Assembly: GCA_002384685.1 (NCBI GenBank)
Contig: DGAZ01000015.1
Location: forward strand, 1-38,006
Length of the DNA: 38,006 nucleotides
Origin: Methylophilales bacterium UBA4017
Lineage (GTDB): Bacteria; Pseudomonadota; Gammaproteobacteria; Burkholderiales; Methylophilaceae
Direction: 5' to 3'
In this document: positions 15,827 to 23,553 of the stretch, piece after piece
Numbering within the stretch: the first letter of the stretch is position 1
Layout: every line of letters starts with the position of its first letter
Program-made: the position numbers and the translations under genes
The notes under the pieces: model-generated
Databases searched by the model: none
Seen by the model: only the letters and a program-made list of their open reading frames with translations
What the model was told of the DNA's origin: nothing

Positions 15827-16963
15827 TTGGAATCAATTAAAGATGATATGCTTGGCATCCTTGGTGGTGGCCAATTAGGAAGATTTTTTGTAATTGCAGC
15901 ACAAAAATTAGGATTCAGAGTTACCGTTCTAGATCCTGATGAGAAAAGTCCAGCTGGCATGATCGCTGACGTACATTTGTGTGCTGAATATACAGATAGA
16001 AAAGCTTTAGATAAAATAATATCAAGCTGTTCATCAGTAACAACCGAATTTGAAAATATTCCATTCTCTACTCTTGAGTATCTAGAAAAAAAGTTAATAG
16101 TGCGCCCGTCGTCTAGTGCTGTAGCTGTTGTTCAAAATAGGATTATAGAAAAAACTTTTTTAATAGACAACGGAATCCCTGTAGGCCCCTTTTTTGTGAT
16201 TCAGACACTCGCCCAGCTAAATGATGTCCCTAGTGATATTTTTCCGGCTATTTTAAAAGTGGCTCAATTTGGATATGACGGTAAGGGACAAATTCATGTT
16301 AACAACATAGCCGATCTAGAAATTGCTTATAATTACTCCGGACAAGTCCCCTGTGTTCTTGAAAAGAAACTTTTTCTTGATCTTGAGGTGTCTGTGGTGC
16401 TAGCAAGATCTCACAACGGCATACAAGTTTATTTTCCTGTAGCTGAAAATAAACATATTGACGGTATTCTTGATATATCTTTAGCACCAGCAAGGATACC
16501 CGCTAGCTTTGTATCAATGGCTAAAGAATACGCTCATCAAATTGCTGTAAAACTTAACTATATCGGTGTTATGGCGGTGGAATTTTTTATAGTTGACGGA
16601 AAATTATATGTTAATGAGATTGCACCCAGGCCCCATAATTCTGGACATTTCAGCATTGATGCCTGCAACCACAACCAATTTGATTTGCAAGTAAGGGCTC
16701 TTGCAGGGCTAGATCTTGTTCAGCCAGAAGAAAAATCTAGCGCTATTATGGTCAATATATTAGGGGATATTTGGTTTAAAAATGATAAGTACATAAATCC
16801 CGACTTTGATATTTTGAATCGTGAGTCAAGCGTTAATGTACATTTGTACGGTAAAGCAGAGGCTCGCAAAGGAAGGAAGATGGGCCACTATACTTTGACT
16901 GGTGACGACCTAAATAAAATGCTTGATAAAGCTAAGATTTTAAAGGAAATGCTCTCTGAATGA
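15827..16963 (+). CDS. purK: N5-carboxyaminoimidazole ribonucleotide synthase
   Basis: ATP-grasp enzyme that makes N5-CAIR from AIR, bicarbonate and ATP. It starts with the GILGGGQLGRF loop, has the ATP-grasp core (ILKVAQFGYDGKGQ, VLEKKLFLDLEVSVV) and the metal/substrate block FFIVDGKLYVNEIAPRPHNSGHFSIDAC. The TTG at 15827 directly after the purE stop, with AGGGA about 8 bases before it, gives 378 residues; the inner ATG at 15848 would also give a family-like N terminus (MLGILGGG). The stop codon falls in the loop of an inverted repeat at 16949-16973. Confidence 0.96.
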   Translation: MESIKDDMLGILGGGQLGRFFVIAAQKLGFRVTVLDPDEKSPAGMIADVHLCAEYTDRKALDKIISSCSSVTTEFENIPFSTLEYLEKKLIVRPSSSAVAVVQNRIIEKTFLIDNGIPVGPFFVIQTLAQLNDVPSDIFPAILKVAQFGYDGKGQIHVNNIADLEIAYNYSGQVPCVLEKKLFLDLEVSVVLARSHNGIQVYFPVAENKHIDGILDISLAPARIPASFVSMAKEYAHQIAVKLNYIGVMAVEFFIVDGKLYVNEIAPRPHNSGHFSIDACNHNQFDLQVRALAGLDLVQPEEKSSAIMVNILGDIWFKNDKYINPDFDILNRESSVNVHLYGKAEARKGRKMGHYTLTGDDLNKMLDKAKILKEMLSE

Positions 16964-16973
16964 TTGAGAGCAT
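16949..16973 (-). terminator. Weak hairpin between purK and rpsT ends
   Basis: ATGCTCTC (16949-16956) and GAGAGCAT (16966-16973) form an 8-bp stem with a 9-base loop that contains the purK stop codon. In the leftward (rpsT) direction the stem is followed by TTTCCTTT, an imperfect T tract, so it may end rpsT transcripts. In the rightward direction no T run follows. Confidence 0.4.
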
Positions 16974-16982
16974 CTGAAAAAC

Positions 16983-17243
16983 CTACAAGGATTTGATGGC
17001 AGTATTTAACCTTGATTTATGTCGAGCCGCTTTATTCTTGTGAACAATTTTTTTATCAGCAATTCTATCAATCACCGGCACATTCTCTTTGTATGATTCA
17101 GTAGCAACTTTTTTATCACCTGTTTGTATTGCTTTTACAATCTTTTTAACAGCAGTTCTAAAAATTGATCTAAGGCTAGCATTGTGCGCCCTTTGAGTAT
17201 CATTTTGTCTTGCGCGTTTTCTAGTTTGGGCTGTATTTGCCAT
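16983..17243 (-). CDS. rpsT: 30S ribosomal protein S20
   Basis: 86-residue, highly basic S20 beginning MANTAQTRKRARQND, with the family helices (HNASLRSIFRTAVKKIVKAI) and C-terminal HKNKAARHKSRLNTAIKSL. It binds 16S rRNA early in 30S assembly. AGGG lies about 9 bases upstream of the ATG. The gene is divergent from murJ, a common betaproteobacterial arrangement. Confidence 0.97.
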   Translation of the reverse strand: MANTAQTRKRARQNDTQRAHNASLRSIFRTAVKKIVKAIQTGDKKVATESYKENVPVIDRIADKKIVHKNKAARHKSRLNTAIKSL

Positions 17244-17283
17244 ATATTTAATCCCTGTATATACATATTAAAAATAACCCCGT

Positions 17284-17312
17284 ATTCTATCTATTTTCCA
17301 CTGTATGCACAA
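17284..17312 (-). promoter_or_regulatory. Promoter candidate for rpsT
   Basis: On the minus strand TTGTGC (17307-17312) and TAGAAT (17284-17289) are spaced by 17 bases, with the -10 hexamer five of six matches to consensus. It lies 41 bases before the rpsT start. On the plus strand a TATAAT at 17357-17362 could serve murJ but lacks a good -35. Confidence 0.55.
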
Positions 17313-17394
17313 GAAGAAACTCATTAACTATGAATAACCATTCGATTAGTTAAAGCTATAATAACTACTACATGAATTATACAAACTTACACCC

Positions 17395-18939
17395 ATGATA
17401 AATCTCTCAAAAGCATTAGCAGGCGTTGGAGGGATGACAACAGTCTCAAGAATATTAGGATTTTTGCGGGATAGCATTATCGCTCGAATTTTTGGGGCGG
17501 GGATGGTTACAGATGCATTTTTTGTTGCATTTAAAATTCCTAATTTACTGAGAAGAATTTCCGCAGAAGGAGCATTCACACAGGCCTTTGTGCCAATTTT
17601 AGCTGAGTATAAATCCAATAGATCAACTAAAGAAACAGCAGTATTAATAAACAAAGTAGCCACGTTGCTGGGCATTTTTTTAATCCTAGTAACTATGCTT
17701 GGTATTTTTGGGGCACCTTGGCTCATATATCTAAGCGCCCCCGGCTTTGCTTCTGACCCTGAAAAATTTAACCTCACGGTTGATATGTTAAGAGTTACCT
17801 TTCCATACATATTCTTCATTTCATTGGTATCAATGGCTGGAGGTATTTTGAATTCGTATGGAAAGTTTATTGTCCCAGCTTTTACTCCGGTTTGGCTTAA
17901 TATAAGCTTTATTATTGCCGCGTTATTCTTTGCTGATTCTTTTTCCCAGCCTGTTATGGTTCTGGCCTGGGCAGTATTTGTAGGCGGAATACTTCAATTA
18001 ATTTTTCAGATTCCGTTTTTAAGGCAAATTGGCTTATTACCAAAGTTAGATTTTAAGATCAATGATCCGGGTGTATGGAGAATAACTAAACTAATGGGTC
18101 CCGCCATATTAGGGGTATCGGTGACACAAATATCACTGCTAATTAATACGATATTTGCTTCATTTTTGGCAGTTGGGAGCGTTTCATGGCTTTATTACGC
18201 AGATAGATTGATGGAATTTCCTGTAGGTGTTCTTGGTGTAGCATTAAGCACCATTCTTTTGCCAAGCCTTTCAAGTAGTATTTCAGAAAATAACAAGGCA
18301 GAGTATTCGAATTTGGTTAATTGGGGATTAAAGCTATCTATATTGTTGTCTGCACCAGCTGCTGCAGCCTTGTGTATACTTGCAATCCCCTTAATTACAA
18401 CCCTATTTTTTTATGGAGCCTTTACTGAGCAAGATGTTCTTATGACTCAATATGCATTGACAGCATACAGCATTGGATTAATTGCTTTAATTCTCATTAA
18501 AATATTAGCCCCAGCATTTTATGCTCAAAAAAACATAAAAACACCTGTAAAGATAGCGATCTTTACCTTATTTTGTACACAAGTCATGAATATGATTTTT
18601 ATTGGATTTATTGGCCACGCAGGCCTTGCCTTAGCTATAGCGATTGGGGCTTGTATTAATGCGGCATTGTTATTCCATCATCTAAAGAGAAGTAAAATCT
18701 TTGTTCTGGAGGCAGGCTGGATGAAGTTTTTGGCGAAAATTATTTTTGGACTAGTTGTTATGAGCGTTTCTCTGTTATTTTTTAAAGGGCCAGATAGTAT
18801 TTGGTTGGCATATTCAGTATGGGAAAAAATTTACCACTTATGCACCTTAACCCTTATAGGACTAGCTTCTTATTTCATTTCACTTAGGATGGTAGGTATT
18901 AATCTAACTGTGTTCACGCGAAGATTAAGCAAGCAATAA
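17395..18939 (+). CDS. murJ: Lipid II flippase MurJ (MviN)
   Basis: 514-residue inner-membrane protein with about 14 transmembrane helices, MOP superfamily. The start MINLSKALAGVGGMTTVSRILGFLRD is the MurJ N-terminal signature, with GAGMVTDAFFVAFKIPNLLRR and the conserved arginine-rich cytosolic loop of helix 2. AEGAFTQAFVPIL follows. It flips lipid II across the membrane for peptidoglycan assembly. ribF starts 1 base after the stop, so murJ-ribF-ileS-lspA appears to be one unit. Confidence 0.96.
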   Translation: MINLSKALAGVGGMTTVSRILGFLRDSIIARIFGAGMVTDAFFVAFKIPNLLRRISAEGAFTQAFVPILAEYKSNRSTKETAVLINKVATLLGIFLILVTMLGIFGAPWLIYLSAPGFASDPEKFNLTVDMLRVTFPYIFFISLVSMAGGILNSYGKFIVPAFTPVWLNISFIIAALFFADSFSQPVMVLAWAVFVGGILQLIFQIPFLRQIGLLPKLDFKINDPGVWRITKLMGPAILGVSVTQISLLINTIFASFLAVGSVSWLYYADRLMEFPVGVLGVALSTILLPSLSSSISENNKAEYSNLVNWGLKLSILLSAPAAAALCILAIPLITTLFFYGAFTEQDVLMTQYALTAYSIGLIALILIKILAPAFYAQKNIKTPVKIAIFTLFCTQVMNMIFIGFIGHAGLALAIAIGACINAALLFHHLKRSKIFVLEAGWMKFLAKIIFGLVVMSVSLLFFKGPDSIWLAYSVWEKIYHLCTLTLIGLASYFISLRMVGINLTVFTRRLSKQ

Positions 18940-18940
18940 A

Positions 18941-19846
18941 ATGCAAGTATTTAGACATCTTAACGGAAGCCACCCAAGTTCAATTCTAACCATAGGGAAT
19001 TATGATGGAATTCATCTTGGCCACCAAGCCATTTTAAATAAACTCATTGTAAGCGCTAAAAAGAACAACCTACTTTCTTCGGTGATGACGTTTGAGCCTC
19101 ATCCCAAAGAGTTTTTTTATCCAAATGACGCACCTGCAAGAATTATAAGCCTTAGGGAAAAGTTAGAGTATTTTGATGAAAAAAAAATTGACCAAGTCTT
19201 TATCGTTAAGTTTAACCATGAATTTTCCAACATTATTAGCGCTCAATTTATCAATATACTGAAAAATAACATACAAGCTAAACAAGTGATTGTAGGAAAT
19301 GATTTTAGGTTTGGAGCAAGACGTGAAGGTGATGTAGACAGCTTAATAAAAAGCGGAATAGATGTATGTATTATGGAAAAAGTTCAGGATAAGGGTGAGC
19401 GTATATCAAGCACTATGACAAGAATTTTATTGGCAAATGGCGACTTGGATAGGGCCAGCAATATACTTGGAAGACCCTACTCAATTTCAGGCAAAGTAGT
19501 ACATGGAGATAAAAGAGGCCGAGAGATAGGCTTTCCGACGGCAAATATCCATATGTTTCACAATCGACCTCCATTAAAAGGAGTCTTTGCTGTAAAATTG
19601 AATGGCATAGCAGGAGTCGCAAACTTAGGAGTCAGGCCGACTATCGCAGGCGTATCAAAGCTTCACTTAGAAGTTCATTTGTTCGACTTTTCAGCTGATT
19701 TGTATGGCAAGCATGCCAAAGTAATTTTTTTGCAAAAAGTAAGAGACGAGAAGAAATTCAAAGATATTGAAGCTTTAAAAGACCAAATTAAAATAGATAT
19801 TAAAAAGGCTAAATTTTTTTTAGAAGACTATGACAGAAGAAAATAA
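18941..19846 (+). CDS. ribF: Bifunctional riboflavin kinase / FAD synthetase
   Basis: 301 residues that convert riboflavin to FMN and FMN to FAD. The N-terminal adenylyltransferase domain has GNYDGIHLGHQ with HxGH at 25-28 and the ISSTMTR segment. The C-terminal flavokinase domain starts at GRPYSISGKVVHGDKRGREIGFPTANI and includes GVANLGVRPT and LEVHLFDF. It overlaps ileS by 17 bases. RibH, which supplies the upstream product, is in the first part of the window. Confidence 0.96.
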   Translation: MQVFRHLNGSHPSSILTIGNYDGIHLGHQAILNKLIVSAKKNNLLSSVMTFEPHPKEFFYPNDAPARIISLREKLEYFDEKKIDQVFIVKFNHEFSNIISAQFINILKNNIQAKQVIVGNDFRFGARREGDVDSLIKSGIDVCIMEKVQDKGERISSTMTRILLANGDLDRASNILGRPYSISGKVVHGDKRGREIGFPTANIHMFHNRPPLKGVFAVKLNGIAGVANLGVRPTIAGVSKLHLEVHLFDFSADLYGKHAKVIFLQKVRDEKKFKDIEALKDQIKIDIKKAKFFLEDYDRRK

Positions 19847-22601
19847 ATACAAACTGAACCTTCCCGACACCTCATTTCCCATGAGAGGTAATCTTGCAAA
19901 AAGAGAGCCTGGCTGGGTAGACGAGTGGAAAAACAAAAACCTTTATGACGAGATAAGAAAGTCAAGAAATGGTGCGCCAAGATACGTTCTTCATGACGGG
20001 CCTCCCTATGCTAATGGCGATATTCATATAGGCCATGCTGTAAATAAAATTCTAAAAGACTTTATTGTGAAATCAAAAACATTGTCTGGCTTTGATGCCC
20101 CCTATGTCCCTGGCTGGGATTGCCATGGACTGCCTATTGAGCTAGTCATTGAAAAAAAATATGGAAAAGAAATGGACCCTGCAAAATTTAGGGAGTTATG
20201 TAGAGGTTATGCAATTGAGCAGGTGACTAGACAAAAAATAGATTTTCAAAGATTGGGCGTTCTTGGCGATTGGGATAACCCGTATCTAACATTGGATAAA
20301 TCCACGGAAGCAAATATTGTTAGATCTCTCGCAAAAATTTATGAGCATGGATTTCTATATCAGGGAAGTAAACCAGTCCATTGGTGTACAGACTGTGGTT
20401 CTGCATTAGCTGAGGCGGAGGTGGAGTATGAAGATAAGACCTCCACTGCAATTGATGTTGCTTTTATACTAACCCAACAAAAGCAGTGTGAAGCAATCTT
20501 TTCCAGCACCCTATCTAAAAATGTTTCTGCTGTTGTTTGGACTACGACTCCATGGACCCTTCCAGCAAATGAAGCAATTTGTGTTCATCCAGAACTGGAG
20601 TATGGATTGTATGAACTAAAAGACCAATTTGTAATTATTTCCAAAGACTTGGTTGAGCAAAGATTTGCAAAATATAATCAATCAGTCAATCTTGTTGCAT
20701 CGGCTAGTGGTAAGAAATTAGAAGGACTATTGTTTAAGCACCCATTTCTTGAAAAGTCAGTACCTATTATTTGTGGCGATCATGTCACCGTTGAGGCTGG
20801 AACTGGTTTGGTCCATACAGCACCTGCACATGGAATCGATGACTATGTCGTTGGAGTAAAGTATGATTTGCCAGTAGAAAATCCCGTAGATGATCTTGGT
20901 AGGTTCAAAAGTAACACTCCCTTCGTTTCCGGACTAACCGTCTGGGAATCAAATGAGAAAATCGTTGAATTGTTAAAAACAAATAATGCTCTGTTGTTTA
21001 TGGAAAAGTATGCGCATAGCTACCCTCATTGCTGGCGACATAAAACACCTATTATCTTTAGGGCAACACATCAGTGGTTTATAGGTATGAATCATAAAAA
21101 TAGCAACAAAAACTCATTACGCGATCTTGCAAATAAAGCAGTATCCGCTACGGAATTTTTCCCATCATGGGGTAAGGCTAGACTCGAAGCAATGATTAGA
21201 AATAGACCAGACTGGTGTGTTTCAAGACAAAGAAATTGGGGTGTACCGATACCGATGTTTCTTCATAAGGAGTCATCAGAGCCGCATCCAAAAACACAAG
21301 AATTCTTTGAAACTGTTGCGCAATTGATCGAAAAAAATGGGATTGATGCTTGGTTTAATTTAGACCCCTCAGTCTTATTAGGAGCAGACGTCAAGGATTA
21401 TAAAAAAATATCCGATACACTCGATGTGTGGTTTGATTCTGGAACTACACATGAATCAGTATTGGCTAAAAGAAAGGACTTAGCACCGCAAGCAGACTTA
21501 TATTTAGAAGGGTCGGATCAGCACCGTGGTTGGTTTCAATCCAGCCTTTTAACAAGCTGTGCGATGAACGAAAAAGCTCCATTTAAGGCACTTTTAACAC
21601 ACGGATTTGTAGTCGATGGTAAGGGCTATAAAATGAGTAAATCCAAAGGAAATGTTATTGCACCTCAAAAAATTATGGATCAATACGGTGCGGATATTTT
21701 AAGATTATGGGTTGCAACAACAGATTATTCAGCAGAGCTAAATGTTTCTGATGAAATTTTAAAAAGGGTTTCAGATAGCTATCGAAGAATACGAAATACA
21801 TTAAGATTTTTATGCGCTAATTTAGAAGACTTTGATTTTAATACACACCTTGTGCCCTCAAAAGAATTATTAAGCCTTGATCGATATGCCATATATTCAG
21901 TTGATAAATTACAAAAAACTGTCTTACAGCATTATGATCAATTTGAGTACTATCTAGCTATGCAAAAGTTCGTTGCTTTTTGTTCAGAGGATCTGGGCGG
22001 ATTTTATTTGGATGTTATTAAGGACCGACTTTATACAACAGCTGAAAGTTCTTTTGCTAGACGTTCTGCACAAACAGCGCTCTATCATATAAGTCACTCA
22101 TTAATGCGTGTGATGGCTCCTGTTCTTAGTTTTACTGCACATGAACTCTGGGAGGTTTTATGTAAAAACGTCGACCATTCTTTGTTCTCAGATTTTTGGT
22201 ACGAACTTCCCAGTCACCATTTAAATAATGACGATTTGCACTCTTGGGAAGCCTTAAAGATGGTTAGGGGGGTAGCAAACAAAAAAATTGAGGAGTTGAG
22301 AGAGGAAGGCAAAATAGGGTCATCTTTGCAGGCTCAATTGACCATTAAAGCCAATCAAGAATTAACAACACAAATTTTAAAATTTAAAGATGACTTAAGA
22401 TTTATTTTTATAACCTCTAGCGTGTTAGTTGAGTCACATGAAGGCCCGCTAGAGATAAAAGTTACCCCATCTACACATAATAAATGTGAGCGTTGTTGGC
22501 ACTATGTTTCAACTGTGGGAGTAGATAAGGCACACCCCTCTATTTGCTCTAGGTGCATAACAAACCTATTTGGGGAGGGTGAGCTAAGACATCATGCTTA
22601 A
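19830..22601 (+). CDS. ileS: Isoleucyl-tRNA synthetase
   Basis: 923-residue class Ia synthetase. HIGH motif is in PPYANGDIHIGH (58-69), the editing CP1 insertion includes TTPWTLPANEA and GTGLVHTAPAHGIDDY, and KMSKSKGNV lies near residue 600. The C-terminal zinc finger is complete (CERCWHY then CSRC), marking the bacterial, mupirocin-sensitive type rather than the eukaryote-like form. The ATG overlaps ribF by 17 bases, and the end overlaps lspA by 8. Confidence 0.98.
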   Translation: MTEENKYKLNLPDTSFPMRGNLAKREPGWVDEWKNKNLYDEIRKSRNGAPRYVLHDGPPYANGDIHIGHAVNKILKDFIVKSKTLSGFDAPYVPGWDCHGLPIELVIEKKYGKEMDPAKFRELCRGYAIEQVTRQKIDFQRLGVLGDWDNPYLTLDKSTEANIVRSLAKIYEHGFLYQGSKPVHWCTDCGSALAEAEVEYEDKTSTAIDVAFILTQQKQCEAIFSSTLSKNVSAVVWTTTPWTLPANEAICVHPELEYGLYELKDQFVIISKDLVEQRFAKYNQSVNLVASASGKKLEGLLFKHPFLEKSVPIICGDHVTVEAGTGLVHTAPAHGIDDYVVGVKYDLPVENPVDDLGRFKSNTPFVSGLTVWESNEKIVELLKTNNALLFMEKYAHSYPHCWRHKTPIIFRATHQWFIGMNHKNSNKNSLRDLANKAVSATEFFPSWGKARLEAMIRNRPDWCVSRQRNWGVPIPMFLHKESSEPHPKTQEFFETVAQLIEKNGIDAWFNLDPSVLLGADVKDYKKISDTLDVWFDSGTTHESVLAKRKDLAPQADLYLEGSDQHRGWFQSSLLTSCAMNEKAPFKALLTHGFVVDGKGYKMSKSKGNVIAPQKIMDQYGADILRLWVATTDYSAELNVSDEILKRVSDSYRRIRNTLRFLCANLEDFDFNTHLVPSKELLSLDRYAIYSVDKLQKTVLQHYDQFEYYLAMQKFVAFCSEDLGGFYLDVIKDRLYTTAESSFARRSAQTALYHISHSLMRVMAPVLSFTAHELWEVLCKNVDHSLFSDFWYELPSHHLNNDDLHSWEALKMVRGVANKKIEELREEGKIGSSLQAQLTIKANQELTTQILKFKDDLRFIFITSSVLVESHEGPLEIKVTPSTHNKCERCWHYVSTVGVDKAHPSICSRCITNLFGEGELRHHA

Positions 22602-23061
22602 ATTATTTGCAACTAGTATAGCTATTGTTTTAGCTGACCAAGTATCAAAAAGAATAATCACAGAAACTATGAGGCTTAGAGAGGCTGTTGAAGTAACGAG
22701 TTTCTTTGATATCATATACGTCCACAACACTGGTGCTGCCTTTAGTTTTTTGGCTAATGCAGGCGGATGGCAGAGATATTTTTTAGCGACCGTATCGCTA
22801 GTAGTGAGCTTAGCCCTTCCTTTTTACATAAAAAAAAATCAACATAATAAGCCGCTTGCTTATGGCTTAACCTTAATTTTTGGTGGTGCTGTGGGCAATC
22901 TGATAGACAGATTATCACAGGGATATGTTGTGGATTTTGTTTCGCTTCATTTAGACGGTATTTTTTATTGGCCTGCATTTAACGTTGCAGATAGTGCTAT
23001 AACGGTGGGGGCGGCTTTTATCATTTACGATGCTTTAAAAAAAAAGGGACAAGCTGATTGA
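22594..23061 (+). CDS. lspA: Lipoprotein signal peptidase (signal peptidase II)
   Basis: 155-residue inner-membrane aspartyl protease with four hydrophobic helices. Conserved blocks are ADQVSKRI, NTGAAFSFL, GGAVGNLIDRL, VVDFV and FNVADSAI; the last includes one catalytic Asp and GNLIDR the other. It removes signal peptides from prolipoproteins after diacylglyceryl transfer. ispH or fkpB, frequent next neighbours in other Proteobacteria, are not here; a DUF2946 gene follows after 72 bases in which I see no convincing element. Confidence 0.96.
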   Translation: MLKLFATSIAIVLADQVSKRIITETMRLREAVEVTSFFDIIYVHNTGAAFSFLANAGGWQRYFLATVSLVVSLALPFYIKKNQHNKPLAYGLTLIFGGAVGNLIDRLSQGYVVDFVSLHLDGIFYWPAFNVADSAITVGAAFIIYDALKKKGQAD

Positions 23062-23133
23062 AATAACGATCGCTGAAGAAGGCGACTACGAGGCCTTTTA
23101 GGCTTCACTATTTTGTATTACTAATTACTGATT

Positions 23134-23496
23134 ATGAAAAAAAAACTGTTGAAAAAAGGCTATTGGGCAGCATTATTCTCTATATTAATGATCGTTATTG
23201 GACCATTAGTATCTCAGACTATTTCAGCAAGTGTTTTGGAGGTGGTATGTACATCTTCAGGGATTAAACTCATTGCTTTAGATAGCTCCGATGAAACAGA
23301 CAACAATACCTCATCACTCAGTCGATGTGATTATTGTAAGCTCTCTTTAAAAGCTTTACAAAATATCAGCCACAAAGATGGCAACATCTTTCATCTTAAC
23401 GTAAACAACGTTTTGCTCGAACAAGAAACTGACATCCCGCCTGCATCAATAGCATTGCTTACTTATGATAAGCAAGCTCCTCCTGTAAGTCCTTAA
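23134..23496 (+). CDS. DUF2946-type small protein next to a copper receptor
   Basis: 120 residues with one N-terminal hydrophobic segment (about 11-33) acting as signal peptide or anchor, so periplasmic. Cys39 sits in VVCTSSGIKL, and a CDYC pair (65, 68) follows a Ser/Asp/Asn-rich linker; the tail ends APPVSP. This layout (CTxxGxK, then CxxC, then a short proline-rich end) resembles DUF2946 proteins, which are often encoded just upstream of TonB-dependent copper receptors, as here. A metal-binding role is plausible by context but unproven. A homopolymer of nine A follows the ATG. The gap before it is too short for a large riboswitch. Confidence 0.7.
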   Translation: MKKKLLKKGYWAALFSILMIVIGPLVSQTISASVLEVVCTSSGIKLIALDSSDETDNNTSSLSRCDYCKLSLKALQNISHKDGNIFHLNVNNVLLEQETDIPPASIALLTYDKQAPPVSP

Positions 23497-23506
23497 TAAT
23501 TTTAGC

Positions 23507-23526
23507 GCTCTAAAAGAGCTTGTTTT
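23507..23526 (+). terminator. Weak terminator or attenuator before the receptor gene
   Basis: GCTCT (23507-23511), loop AAA, AGAGC (23515-23519), followed by TTGTTTT. The 5-bp stem is short, so it may only reduce readthrough from the DUF2946 gene into the receptor gene 28 bases further on. Confidence 0.35.
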
Positions 23527-23553
23527 ATATAAATTTATTCAGGGACTTCAAAA

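Noticed and set aside
23062..23133. Possible gene remnant after lspA (short open stretch ending TAG)
   Set aside because: About 15 codons with no recognisable similarity; not enough to call a pseudogene.
23497..23553. Cobalamin riboswitch before the TonB receptor
   Set aside because: The 57-base gap, and the 72-base gap before DUF2946, are too short for it and show no B12-box; the plug motif points to copper.
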